Source of the DNA: Gnetum montanum
Lineage: Eukaryota; Streptophyta; Gnetopsida; Gnetales; Gnetaceae
Length of the DNA: 64,000 nt
Assembly (NCBI GenBank): GCA_015680685.1
Contig: MNCI01005011.1
Location: forward strand, 62,001 to 126,000
Reading direction: 5' to 3'
The notes under the pieces: model-generated
What the model saw: the letters and a program-made list of their open reading frames with translations, nothing else
The model's database searches: none
Told to the model about the DNA's origin: nothing
In this document: positions 10,685 to 22,249 of the stretch, in pieces
Layout: the number at the start of each line of letters is the position of its first letter
Numbering within the stretch: the stretch's first letter is position 1
Program-made: the position numbers and the translations under genes

Positions 10685-12225
10685 TGTAGTAATCGAAAAC
10701 ATCGACGGCTAGAAAACGTCGAAGAGTCATCAACCGCAGATAGTCTTGACCCCGTTTCCACTCAAGGGCTATGCTGGATGGGATGGAAACAGGGCACCCT
10801 GAATGGTCTGGTCGATCAGATAGGGACTTAGTCAGTGTCTATATAACCTTTTGCAATGTGTGATTTGAAAATGAGATTAATAGTGCGAGGTAATTCTTGA
10901 ATTCAAAAGAGATAGAAAATAGTGTAAAATGCAAATGGTAAGCAAGAGAAAAAGTAAAATGTAGTTAGAAAAGTGCACCACTTCGAAGCTATGGCCTCGC
11001 TCTATCAAGATGGATACAATCGGTTGCACAGCATTGAGAAGTACAGAGATCCTGAGAGTAATCGAGATGTGTAGAACGAGATGGCTGCACGCTTGAACGC
11101 GGGCTCGATCGTTAACAATGCGAAGTACTACCAAGGTGGTAGAAAAGAATAGAACGAAATGCCAACTAAGAATGCTAACTATTTACAATGTCAAAATAGG
11201 AAGCTTACAATGCTAACTTTTTCTTACCAGCTAAAATTGTTAGCCAACTAGATTTCTCAAAAAATAAGAACCGAACCCTGCACCTTGACATTCATTGGGG
11301 TATTTATAGGGCTGAGGCCACTCGAAAGATGCGGTTTGGATGCCACGCGCCCTGGGCTTGTGCTAACCTATCTATGCTGCATGTACCTGCATGACTATTG
11401 GGCAAGCCTACCACTTCATAATTATGAGCCTTCCACACCATAATTACGAGCTTGCCATGCCGTAATTACGCTATCAAAGCAACAGTGCAATTAGGTGAGG
11501 TGCATTAATGTCATGTAACCGCTTGCCACGCCCTGCCATGCTTTGTAGCATAGCATATTTGGCATAGTGTGGCATCTTGGCACGCTGTGCTACGCTACGC
11601 TGCATAGCATAGCCTAATCGTCAATTTGAAGCAAAAGATCTGCGTTGTGTCCCGCTGCATGTGTTGGGAACCTTCACAGTGTTATGACTGTTAGTCACAA
11701 ATTTGCTATGCTACATAGTGTATCATAGCGTAGCAACTGTCCTTCGCCACAAAAAATGTTGCCAATTTGCAAACCTTGTCTTTTGCACTGCAAAGTTTGC
11801 GAACTTGCTAATCCCACCCTTTGAGATGCCTCTTGTCAACTTCCGCAGAATTTCTACGCCTCACTTCGCCATGTAGCTTAGCATAGTGTAGCAGTAAATA
11901 TGACCTGATTTTGCCAAGTTCGCTGCTTTCTGATGGAAGGAGACATTACCGAAGGACTTGAAGTCAGGCGAGGGGATTGGTTGTCCAACTTTTGCTACAC
12001 TGTGTGGCATAGCATAGCGTAGCACTGTGCTTCTACAAACGTCTTTTGAAGTTTGCTACGCTACATGGCATAGCATAGCGTAGCAAGGCTCCTTAACTTA
12101 GAAAATTTGCTGAAGCGAACAATCTGAAAAAAAGAGCATCCATCTCCTGAAGAACTACCATAACGCTGCGCGAATTGGAAAGGCTTGGTGAAGCCAGGCC
12201 TGCCTTTGAATTTTGGGGTGTTTCA
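10685..12225 (-). repeat. Element A 5' LTR (about 1541 bp)
   Basis: Bounded by TG at 10685 and CA at 12225 on the plus strand. Its last 291 bases match 1-291. It contains several clusters of alternating GTAGC, ATAGC and GCATAG words (around 11545-11610, 11695-11730, 11875-11895, 12000-12090), partly palindromic as GCTACGCTAC ... GTAGCGTAGC. The inner boundary at 10685 is inferred from one copy only. Confidence 0.75.
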
Positions 12226-12249
12226 GAGCTATTGGTGGAAGAGATGCAG

Positions 12250-14310
12250 CTGCATGAGAAGGATGATATGCTTCTAGAATATCACCCCTAGAAGAGGGAG
12301 TCCCATAATACTCATGGGCTTCGTAGTGAGGTTGAGAAGTGACATGACCAGGAGAGTCATGTGGTGAGATTGGCTACTGTACGTAATATCCATATGAGTT
12401 AGTTGCCAATAAGGATACTGTTGCCTTGGTGGTGGCATTCCCAATGATTATGGATGCTGCCATTATTGATATTGCTTAATTGATTGTGGTGGAGTTCCAC
12501 TGGGATAATATCTTAAGGGTTGGTGGAACTACCTTGGGTTACCTTGAGGATAAGGTAACCTTCGAGGTGTTTGCCTTTTGTTTAATTGTGGGTTGAGTGC
12601 ATACACCCCAGACTCCTACAAATGTGAGATTATAGGGCAACATCCCTTAGGATGATCATATTGACATATCTCACATCCACTATCATTGTCTATTTCCGAA
12701 TCCACAACCTCTTCAATGATGGAAACTTTTCCCTTACCCTTGCTATGTGCATGTTCAGCTTCTCTCTTTTTTCTTTTCTCACTACCTTGCTCTCTAGACT
12801 CCTCTACTATTTTAAGAATAGTTTAAAATCTGTTGTCTAGGGAATCCCATGTTTGGTCTACCTTTGCTGAAAATTTTGATGTCATCTTTTGGATAGGCAA
12901 AGTTTTCCTATTCACCATCTCTTCGAGTGGTGACTCTTCTTCATTCTCAAAAAATCTTACTCCCCTCTTCCACAACAAAGGATCTTGGTTATACTCTTCC
13001 ACACTTTCTCTCTTCTGTAGCTCACCTTCTTCCTTAGCAACTTGATCCAATAGTCTTTGAATTTGATGGGACCTAAGCTTAGATAGTCTTCCTTGGGCAT
13101 AATTCCCAAGGGTTCTTCTCGTTTCATGCCTAAGCCCATCCACAAGATGGTGCAGTTGATCCCTTTGTGAATAACCATGGCCAAGACAATGATGTAAAAG
13201 TGCATAGTATCGGCCCATGGCATCATCCAAGGGTTCATGTCCTCCTTGCTTCCATCCTTGGATTTGCTTTTGCAAGTTAGACACTCAGGAGTACATTTGG
13301 TACTTGTCATTAAATAGTTCTAACATAGTACTCCACCTATGAATGGATTCCAGTTCTAAGGACTGGTACCAACTTTTTGCTTCGTTAACTAGTGTCCATG
13401 GGAACAACTTAAGTTTTTTCCATTTGTTCTCTATGTTCTATAAGGCACACGCATCATGGAATTCTTGTAAGTGATTCTAAGGATCAGCGTTGTATCCCCC
13501 TTCAAATCATGAAATATTGTTCATATCTAATCTCTTGATCCTACTATCTTTTTGCTACCTTGTTGGAATTCTAACAACCTCAGTTATTTCCAACATACTT
13601 TGAGTAGCGAGTAGGTGTTCATCGTGATCATCTCGTCAATGGCATCTATGATGCCTACATTGTTCCCTACTCTCCCTTCTTCTATGTCGTAACTCTCTAA
13701 AGTATCCTTGTCCCCTTTCTTCGCTATTTCATCTATGAATTTCACTTTGTCAACCTCTATCCCCATGGTCTTTTTCTTTATGACTACATCTGGATACTAA
13801 AGGAGAGGGTGAAGGAGATGATGAAGGTGAAGAAGAAGAAGAACCATCACCATCACAGTGTCTGCTACCTTCTCTTCGGCAATCTTAGCCGCGATCACAA
13901 TTGCGATTGGAATTTCCATCTTTATCATGTATCTGTGTCCCATTTTCAGACCCTTTATGCCTGTGGGTATCAAAACCTAGGTTATGAATAGTGGATTGAA
14001 GGTTCTGATACACAACCCCTTGGCCAAAGTCAAGGGGAGGAACATCGTTATGTGGGCAACTACCTGAGGTAGGTTTACCACCCTCATTTTCGCTTAAGAC
14101 ATGTGGAACATCCTAGGACCACTTACCCTTCAAAGACTTATGATGTCTCTCCTGTTGCAAGTCCCTTTGACATTTTGCCTCTGTGGAATGGTATTCTCTC
14201 GAGTCATGGTCTTGCACAACGTATTCTACGTGTAAGTGCTACATGCCAATTCGTGTGAGAGCATGAAGAAGCATGCTTGGTATTCAATGATCAAGAGGTA
14301 ACACTATGTT
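12250..14310 (-). pseudogene. Element B gag (Athila-like)
   Basis: Capsid protein of the element. The minus strand reads LQEFHDAC, KKLKLFPWTL, then in one open stretch (12823-13284) KQIQGWKQGGHEPLDDAMGR, YYALLHHCLGHGYSQ and LVDGLRHETRRTLGNYAQG. This matches the capsid C-terminal half of Athila-type Gag. At 12630-12670 a knuckle-like motif CEICQYDHPKGC (CX2CX3HX3C) lies in a conserved block also present in D and C. Downstream is a Pro/Gln-rich tail. Stops and frame changes break the full length. Confidence 0.75.
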
Positions 14311-14603
14311 ACCTATTCATCTTAATGGAGGATAAAGGTGAAGTCTAGTATATACTCATCAAGATGAATATATACCACTTGAACTTGTTGACGGACTGGC
14401 AAATCAGCATCATGTGTATTATGCCGCCAACTGTTTCTTGTTTCAGACCTAGGTGGTGAGGCACTTTAGTACAAAGAAGGAGACATACTTGTCTATTCAG
14501 TGTGCAATGTATTCTTATTTATTATTTTCTCAACCAACCCTAAGGGTTCGTTCCAACGATGTGAATGATTTCCTAAGTTCTAATTAGTGCACAAACAACG
14601 AAG

Positions 14604-14621
14604 TCCCTGGCAATGGTGCCA
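14604..14621 (-). other. Element B primer binding site (tRNA-Asp type)
   Basis: The minus strand reads TGGCACCATTGCCAGGGA. It differs only by transitions from the Athila PBS complementary to tRNA-Asp, which begins TGGCGCCGTTGCC. It lies one base from the LTR. Confidence 0.8.
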
Positions 14622-14622
14622 A

Positions 14623-15457
14623 TGATGAGTGGCGAGGTACCCCTACGCTCAACCATACGAATACGAGCATTTCACACACGATCCAGTCGAATTCCAAGGA
14701 CTAAGTGCTTATGCACCCATGTGGAATAAGGACAGGTTGGCTGATCGTTGTCTTCCCAAGCTTACCTGTATGTCATGATTGTATGGTTAAGTAAGCTTGA
14801 AGCATATGATTTTTATAGCTTTTATGTTTTTATGTCCTACGCTAGTAGGGAAGGAGAGAGACAACTAAGTGACTAATTTAACTTAACTAATAATTAACTA
14901 AGTTCTAACTAATCCTAACACCAGCATCTTTTCCCACTTGCCGTACACATCCTGAACTAGTGCAACACTGCTAGGATTACCAAACGCTAATCGTTGCTGG
15001 TTTACCAAGCATTACAAACATGCTCAAAGCGATTGTACTGAGTGTATTTACTTAAGAAGGTGTAGGGTGAGAGAAGACATTAATTAACTAAGAAAGCATT
15101 AAATAACATCAATTAACACTAATTAATCTATTTTTGATGTTGCAAGGTTTATCATAAAGTTTTTCTTTATTTTCATACACAAAGTGTGCTCAGGTACACA
15201 ATGCTCGAATAAAGATCCATTCATTCTATGACTCCTACTGCGAGCACACAAAAATAATTCTAACTCTGGAAGGGAGAAAAGGCAAGAGTTTGGCAAAGGA
15301 ACTAACTATCTAATACAAAACCAAGGGCACCTACCTCTTATTTATAGGTAAGGAGGCAGGTCCTGATATCGGGTATCTAACATCACATGGAAAGCTCCAA
15401 TATCGCAGACCCAATATCACGTATGCGATATCGCAAACTCGATATCATGGTTCATCA
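14623..15457 (-). repeat. Element B 5' LTR (835 bp)
   Basis: Terminal sequences are TGATGAGTGG and GGTTCATCA, an imperfect inverted repeat. On the minus strand the 5' part holds several ATATC and GATATCG words (15365-15450), then a TATA-like CCTATAAATAAGAG near 15335-15350. That is the expected order of U3 elements and promoter. Related LTRs occur at 38046, 44096, 48999, 53755, 56065 and 59181. Confidence 0.8.
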
Positions 15458-15753
15458 ACATTGAAATGCTTAGGTACATTAATGTTCAAACAAAGATTCA
15501 TACACTTCTCACTCCTATTGTGGATACTTAGAAAAATATTCTAACTATGAAGAAGAAAATCTACAAGAGCTTCGCTACAATCTAACTTACGAATGTCATA
15601 AATGTAGCTAGCTTGTGCATTTATATAGGTGACAATAGACATTATGTCAACACATATGCATCAACATGTTAGACCATGCATCGATGAGATCACATCAATG
15701 GTCTCACATCAATGAGCATGCATCAATGTAGCCAAAAGAGACATATTTCATCA
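15458..15753 (-). repeat. Element D 3' LTR, right part, with adjacent purine tract
   Basis: Matches 27828-28148 of the D 5' LTR, starting at ACATTGAA. It has repeated CATCAATG and CATCGATG words (15650-15735) next to a TATA box (minus CCTATATAAATGCAC, near 15620). It ends TTTCATCA. The minus-strand purine tract TGGGGGTA lies at 15754-15761. The left part is separated off by element B. Confidence 0.75.
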
Positions 15754-15999
15754 TACCCCCATGACTAAATGAAAACTCATTCTCAAGTTCTTTACAAAAT
15801 TTGGGAAAGAATGGAATTATTAACTAACTTTAGACACATAAAACAAACATAACCAAAGAAAACTAAGAGTGCCCGAGTGTATGATTTTACAATCGTTACA
15901 AAATTTTATGTTCATGACAACAAAATTGAACACCATGACCAAATATGAACAACCAACTCCTCTAATGGTTGGAAGACAAGGAAGAAAGTCAAATAGTCC

Positions 16000-18807
16000 C
16001 AAGTGATGGATGTTCTAAAGGACCTTTTCCTAGTTCTAGAGCACATGGTGGTTGCTACAGAGGTTGTGATTGTCCAGTAGTAACTGCAACCTCTGGTGGA
16101 AGCCAAAAAGCATCCAAAAATTCTTTCATCTTCTCCTCCTTTCCCTGGGATTGTTCATGGTCTATGCAACATCTTAAATGTGGGCTTGAGTGGAAAAATC
16201 CCAAGGATAGGGCATTTCCAAAAACATTCCCTTTGCGTTAACAAACCAGACAACAAAAAGCTTGCATTCAATGTTGATTTCCTTGACTACATTTTGTAGC
16301 TCCAAGTAGTCATTCATTCTTTTGATTAGGCTCTTTGTTATTGATCTTTGATCAATGAATTTTTTCTTGAGAACCTCAAGTTTTGCATTTGCAATCTCAA
16401 GCTTTTTGTTATTCTTCTTATGGGTCTTGAACTCTACCTCACACAACAAGTACGAGCTAGCCACTTTCTTTTCCAATTCTAACCATGGGCATCCAATAGT
16501 TAGCATCATTAGGTTTGCATAACAAAGTTTGGCAAGCTCCATGTACTTTATCATCTCTTTGATCTATAGCTCCTTCATGTCGATATACACCTTGTTGTAT
16601 TCATTCAGTCCATCAAAGATAGGCTGCCAAACATTGCCTCCTTGTTGGAGCTACTGGAGGCCTTTATTCACTTTTACCTTTTTCATTTGGATGTTCTTCT
16701 CATTAATTTCTTTCTATAGGCCAACCTAATCCCTGTAGTGGTTCTTGACCCTCTCAAATTTAAAGTCTCATTTTTCCAAGTGGAAATCTCAATTAAAAAT
16801 TTTTGGCAAATCATGTGCACCTCCTCCATTAAGAGATTACAATTTTCCATTGTCAACCTTTTCAATTCATCATTCACCCTAGCAAGCTACTCCTTCTTAT
16901 GATGGATAAATTCTATCAATTTTTTTTTATGCATCAACATTACATAGGTAGTGATTTTTTGTGGTCAAGTGCTTATTCTCCTAGGAAGTCCGATCCAAGT
17001 CCTTTTGCATGTTGTAAGTCACTACATCTACTAAGGACTAATCAAATACCACTAATTCCTTTACGTAATTGACCTCTCTAAGTTTTTATTGAAGCTTTTG
17101 GAGTGCTTCATCTATTATGGTTTCTTGGGCAAGTACCATGGCATTAGGGAGGTGAGCTCTAAGTTCGGCAACCTCTACAATCAAGTGTTGGTTCTAAGTT
17201 CTAGCCATTTTGAGTTGTTCCTTTAATAGATACACCTAGCCTTTACCTCAAGTGGCTATGACTGGGTAGCAGTGAAATTATTCAAAAGGTAAAAAAACAT
17301 CTAGAATTGATTGCCTGGTTCCCACTAGTTACTTTAGAAACTCCTCGTGTTGGATTACACTAAATCCTCCACTTATGATTCCAGTGGATGTCTACACATC
17401 TCTAAGTGTAATAACATCTGGTATAGACTCCATTAGTGCATTGAGTGCCTCGACCATTCTATCAGCTATGACTTTCACCATCATTTCCTACCCATGGTGC
17501 TACGTCACCAAAACGGTGGCCTCGTCACCTTCCTCCAACTACACTGAGAAACTAGTAGCATTTCCAAAGATCTCTAAAAACTGATGTTATCCCAAAAAAT
17601 ATACTATTACTTTCTAGGCACTAGGATTCAAGCATGTGGGTACCTACATTCTCTAGGTAGAAAACATTGATCCACCACCTATCATCTGGCTTATAAATTA
17701 AGCTACTTCATTAAGATGACTCATGGCTAGTCTATACACAAATGATTCATGACCACTTGATCCTGTGGATTACTACTATATAAGTTTCTCATGAATCTCA
17801 TGCATGCACTCAAGGGTAGCATAAGCATCTAACATTGTTTCTTGAGTGGGTGGTGGGGGTGGTGGCTACTCCTCTTCCTTGGTTAGGACAGGGCCCCTAT
17901 CTTTTATCATTTCAACCTAGGAGGCATTAGGAGCATGTCTAATTGTGTCACTGGCATAGCAAGTTATCCCTACCCTTTTACACAATTTTCTAATAAGTTA
18001 GGGAAAGGGTAGGGTTTTTCTTTCACATTTGTTTTCTTTAAACTAATTTTCTATCTCTAGATAGATTAGTTGTGAAAGATTTACTAGGAATTTTCCTCTT
18101 AGAGTAGCAAATGAATAGGCAGAGAAGGTAGTCACCTTTCTGGGCCTCACTATTGAATTAAGGTGATAAGCTACTATCTTAAAATAAGTGCTTTCTACCA
18201 TTGTGAGTGTGTCAAACTACTTGTAGTTTGTTTCATAGCACCATTGGACCCACTCCTTTTTAGCCTCAAGGTCTACTTGTGTTAAGATCTCTGCCAACTT
18301 GGTCTCAATTTCAAGCAAGCCAAGAGCTTGCAAGATGGCCTTCACTAAGTAAGACCCACTAATGTCCTTGATCTTCACTATGGCATCTACCTACTAGTTG
18401 TTCCATAAGAGATAGGTCCCTTCCATGTACCACTCCCCACTGGAAGTGATGATTGGCCACATGGGAAAGCTCTATAACTATGTCTTGACTTCTTCTAGAG
18501 CAAACTCCAAGAATGGCCCAAAGTTTAGTTCTTGGATTACTGAATGTTGGACATCACATGGCTTAATCTTATTAAGGTAGGCTTCAATCAAAGTAACCCA
18601 AAGTCTTGGCCTTGGTCCTGATGCCTCATCTTGGTTTGAGTACTTTATTTCAGCCTAGGGAATCTACCTAAAAAATTCTACTTCATCCTATTGCATGGAT
18701 ATCTACTTCTTATTCCTAGGGTTGTTCTTGGTGCCTTTCCACTCTTGGCTGCTTGTCCTCAATTGGGACAATCTAGCTTCTAGTCCATGCTTTCCCTTTA
18801 GCACCAT
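16000..18807 (-). pseudogene. Element D ORF3: long coiled-coil protein of unknown function
   Basis: An extra ORF between INT and the 3' LTR. The ATG at 18805-18807 (MVLKGKHGLEARLSQL) follows directly after TGATCATAG, which looks like a splice acceptor. The N-terminal third (18000-18650) has VESTYFKIVAYHLNSIV and TTFSAYSFATLRGKFLVNLS, shared with element E at 41219-41449. The C-terminal half is charged, heptad-rich coiled coil, for example EFKTHKKNNKKLEIANAKLE and SITKSLIKRMNDYLELQN (16174-16554). It ends in a short Pro-containing tail. I see no signal peptide or membrane segment, so an envelope role is not supported. Many TAG codons break the frame. Confidence 0.65.
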
Positions 18808-19209
18808 CTATGATCATAACAGATCAAGGATTAGTGAGTGATGTGTAACTTATGATGTTTAGATACCTTCTCTCCTTAGGGAGTTACACTTGGCTAAGTT
18901 GTGACTATGGAAGATTGATTATTTTAACATTATTTTAATTAATTGAGTTATCGAAGTTCATTGGAAGGGTTTAACTTTTCATAAATTAATGAGTTAATGT
19001 TGTTTTATACATTAAACCTTTGGGGGAGTTAGAAAAATTTCAAAAAATTTCCTGTTAAAAACCTAAGGTTTATGTCACCCACGACCAAGAGCATACCTCT
19101 AGTAGCTAGAGGACTAAAAAATGATGGAAATGAAACAAGCGATTTGAAAGTTACAAGCTCTAGCAGGTGCTTGGACTCTAAAAAATGGAAAAACTACCCT
19201 AGCATTTGA

Positions 19210-19345
19210 ACAAAACCACAAAAAATTTCTAAGTGTTGTGCTATATTTATACTATTTTTATCATGCATCAATCGGAACCAGTCAACTGGATCACATCAAT
19301 GTGGTCAATTATGTCTATGAGATCCTGTCGATGTGGCTGTTGATC
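19210..19345 (-). promoter_or_regulatory. U3-like promoter block upstream of ORF3 in element D
   Basis: On the minus strand CATTGATGTGATC and GATTGATGCATG words are followed by AGTATAAATATAGCACAA. D's LTR has the same order: CATTGATGTGATC and GATGCATG words, then TATATAAATGCACAAGC. A start about 30 bases past this TATA box would give a leader of roughly 400 bases before ORF3. The promoter role is inferred. Confidence 0.45.
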
Positions 19346-21030
19346 AAAGTTTGACTTTGGAAAAAATAATAAAAATAAGGATTTTTTACATCAAATTAGA
19401 GTCTTATGAAAGTCCAAGAAGCCTAGAACATAATGGAATACATAAAGATGGCTTGATAGTCCATAAAGAAGGAGTGTTGGATTGGAGAATGATGGAGAAA
19501 TGCCACAAAGAAGCACAAACTAGATGCAAGTGATGGGGAATGCAAAAGATTCAATTGCAAAAATGCCTAAGGATAAGGAACTTAACTAGCCCAACAAAAA
19601 GATATGTAAGTGAGTCCTTCCCATAGTAGGCTCATGCCCTTTTTTACCCTTGCATATTATAAACCAAGGAGTCCATAGATCCCATAGTTTATTAATGGTT
19701 ATGAAAAGTCAAAGACCTAATCCAAAAGAATCTACCTAATAATTTCAACATATCAAACTAAGATATTGAATAAGACATGGATAATAGGTAGTGAGGTGAA
19801 CAATGGAAAACATTTATGGATGAGACAAAATATGGAATGGATCTTCTAATTGTGGTAACATGAAGTCCCTTGTGGATTTCATGGTTAAATGACCCGATAA
19901 AGTCCATCCTTAGTCCATATCAAGACCAACCATTTTCAGTGACTTTGCATCAACACTTGAAGACCAGTTCATTCTCTCAAGACACAAGAATGCTCCCATA
20001 GATCAATCACCATTCCTTATTGAGAAGAAAAGAGAAGTAGGAAGTGAGAAAGGGCCTTAGTTAGAGGGGACCTTTAGGCATGGATAACATGTCTTTCTAG
20101 TCCCATAACCAATGCTTATTGTCCATTTTTTTTCTAAGGGATGTGCTTTGAATTCCTATCATTTTTTTAAATTTTTATGTTTTTATGGATTTTTTGATAG
20201 AAACCATGCCATGCAAAGACTTATTAACTTCCTATTATTTGTTGACATGGAATGGTAAAAAATTGATGAAAACACTCATGCACTCAAGTGAGTAGGCAAA
20301 TACAAAGAGCATTGAGTCCTCTTGAAGTCACACCCTTATCAATCCCTTAATCTTTCCCAAGTTTGGAAACTACCAAGGCCACAAGTTTGTTAAAGTTTCA
20401 TTAATGAAAGAAACTTCATATTTCCAAAACCATGAACACCATAGATTGTTGTGGATGGGTGGATGACATGGACTCACTACCTATTCCATGAAAAGAAACC
20501 ATGTCTTAGTTATCAATACAAAAATTTAAAGCTAGAATCTAGACATTAGTAATCAAAAACACTAAGCACAAACCACCATTAGTAACAACTATAGCATCAC
20601 TGTGTCATGTTAGCAATAAAGTAATTTATTAGAAGATAATAAGAAAAATGCACCAAAATAAAGTAAAATATAAAATAAATTATAAAATTTTCAAGAAAGA
20701 TAAAATGTACTGATGATGTTGTCAAATAAAAAAAATGGAAAAAACAAGAAAAATGTAAAACAAAAAGGTGTAAAACAAAGTAAGTGTACAAATAATAAAG
20801 TGTAAGACAAAAAATTCTAAAATAAAAAAGTGGAAAAACTAAGGAGCCACTTATATGATTAGCACGAATCGCCATCTCCCCCATGACTAAGTTAAAAGGA
20901 GGAAATCCAAAAAATTAAGCAAGTTTGTCCATCCATTGAGGCATTGCTTACACTAGCTTGCTTGGAATCATGGAAAGATTTTACTTGTTGCATATTAACC
21001 AATTGCTTCTTGTTTGGGCTTTTAGATTTG
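19346..21030 (-). other. Element D spacer between ORF3 promoter block and integrase
   Basis: No gene is recognisable. It includes an AT-rich, mostly A/T tract at 20600-20850 and the short motif CTTGGAAGG. The 19333-19533 plus-strand open stretch shows no family features and no match to element coding domains. Confidence 0.5.
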
Positions 21031-22060
21031 TAGATCAACATGGCCCCAAAAGAAAAGATTTCATATATGATATAAGATCCTTCCCATAATGTTTAGAACT
21101 TAGTCTTTTGAGGAACATGTGTGGGGTTCCAGTAATGAACCTTGTCTCTAGGTTGAAATTTTACTTTTCTTATTTTAAGATCATGGCATTTCTTGTTGAA
21201 TGCTTTGTGCACTTCATTCAAGGATAAGGCCATCAATCTATTTTCATCTAGCACATTAAGGTTGATCAATCTTTCTTTTTATGCTAGGCTAAGTTCAAGA
21301 TCAAGGTCACAAGCTGTTGAAAGTGTATGACGTGCAGATTGGATTGGAAGTATTGGTAATTTTTCATACACCAGCTCATACGAAGAGTAGCCTATAGGGA
21401 GCTTCAATGTTGAGTGGAAAGCCCAAAGGGAATTTTTGAGTTTTGTGCTCTAGTCTTTTCTATATTTGCTAATTGTTCTTATTAGGATTTTAGATATCTC
21501 CCTATTGGTAACCTCAACTTGACCATTGGCTTGGGGGTGGTAAGGTGTTATTAATTTATGTTCAACCCCCAAGAGTTGCATGAGCTTTTGAAATATAGTG
21601 CCTATAAAGTAAGTACTATTATCAAAAATTACTTCATGTGGCACTCCAACCTATTTACAATATTTTTCTATACAAACTGAGTAGCAATAGAATATGTATA
21701 GTTAGTGACAATTTTTGCTTCCACCCATTTCATATAACAGTCAATAGTGACTATAGTATATGCCTTTTCATTTGACATGGATGTTATGGGATCCATGAAG
21801 TCTATGCCCTTAATATTGAAGGATTCTAGTGGTTGGATCCACTACTAAGGATCCTCCATTCAAGCAAGAGCAAATGAATTGGTGGGCATCCCTAAAGATT
21901 GTTGGCTAATAATACCCTACCATCAGGATTTCAATGGTTGTGCATCTCCCAGCATAGTGGCCCCCATAAGGACCCTCATGAGCATCTTGGAGAATGTGCA
22001 ATTTATCAACATCAAAAACACACCAACAAACTAGGCCATTGGTGCATACCTTGTAAAGGT
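21030..22060 (-). pseudogene. Element D integrase
   Basis: The minus-strand translation contains VLMGATMLGDA (zinc-binding region remnant), then GIDFMDPITSMSNEKAYTIV and YMKWVEAKIV. The 21450-21644 stretch reads PHEVIFDNSTYF (second acidic residue) and YHPQANGQVEVTNREISKIL (catalytic E). The wording VTNREI is close to Athila-type integrases. Stops and one or more frame changes separate the blocks. Confidence 0.75.
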
Positions 22061-22249
22061 GTTCATTAATTTACATGAAGCATTTAGCCTAATGAAGAAA
22101 CTATTATTTCTTCCTATGGTCCAACGCTTGTAGCATCTCTTGAGTGAAAAGATAAGTGAGCATGCCATCATACTAGTTTGGTTCAGTGGGAACTTGTTTA
22201 TTTATAGCACCAGTAAAGAGGAGTTCATCAGGAAATTAATTAGAGAGTG

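Larger units (their letters stand above)
1..12225 (-). mobile_element. Element A: Ty3/gypsy retrotransposon, Tat lineage, left end outside window
   Basis: This is a decayed LTR retrotransposon read on the minus strand. The order from right to left is LTR (10685-12225), PBS, tandem-repeat leader, gag, PR, RT, two RNase H domains, INT, a purine tract and the start of the other LTR (1-291). The first 291 bases closely match the last 291 bases of the right LTR, which fixes both boundaries. Two RNase H-like domains, the Tat-style gag C-terminus and the RT and INT wording place it in the Tat clade of Ty3/gypsy. All coding domains contain in-frame stops, so it is not autonomous. It abuts element B at 12226 and seems to have inserted into it. 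The target duplication cannot be checked because the left LTR runs out of the window. Confidence 0.85.
12226..15457 (-). mobile_element. Element B: Athila-like Ty3/gypsy, gag half with 5' LTR
   Basis: From right to left it has an LTR (14623-15457), a tRNA-Asp-type PBS (14604-14621) and a gag region reaching 12226, where element A begins. The remainder should lie left of A, outside the window. The right LTR end is followed by ACATTGAAATG, which resumes the LTR of element D. So B appears to have landed inside D's 3' LTR. Its gag matches those of D and C. Confidence 0.75.
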
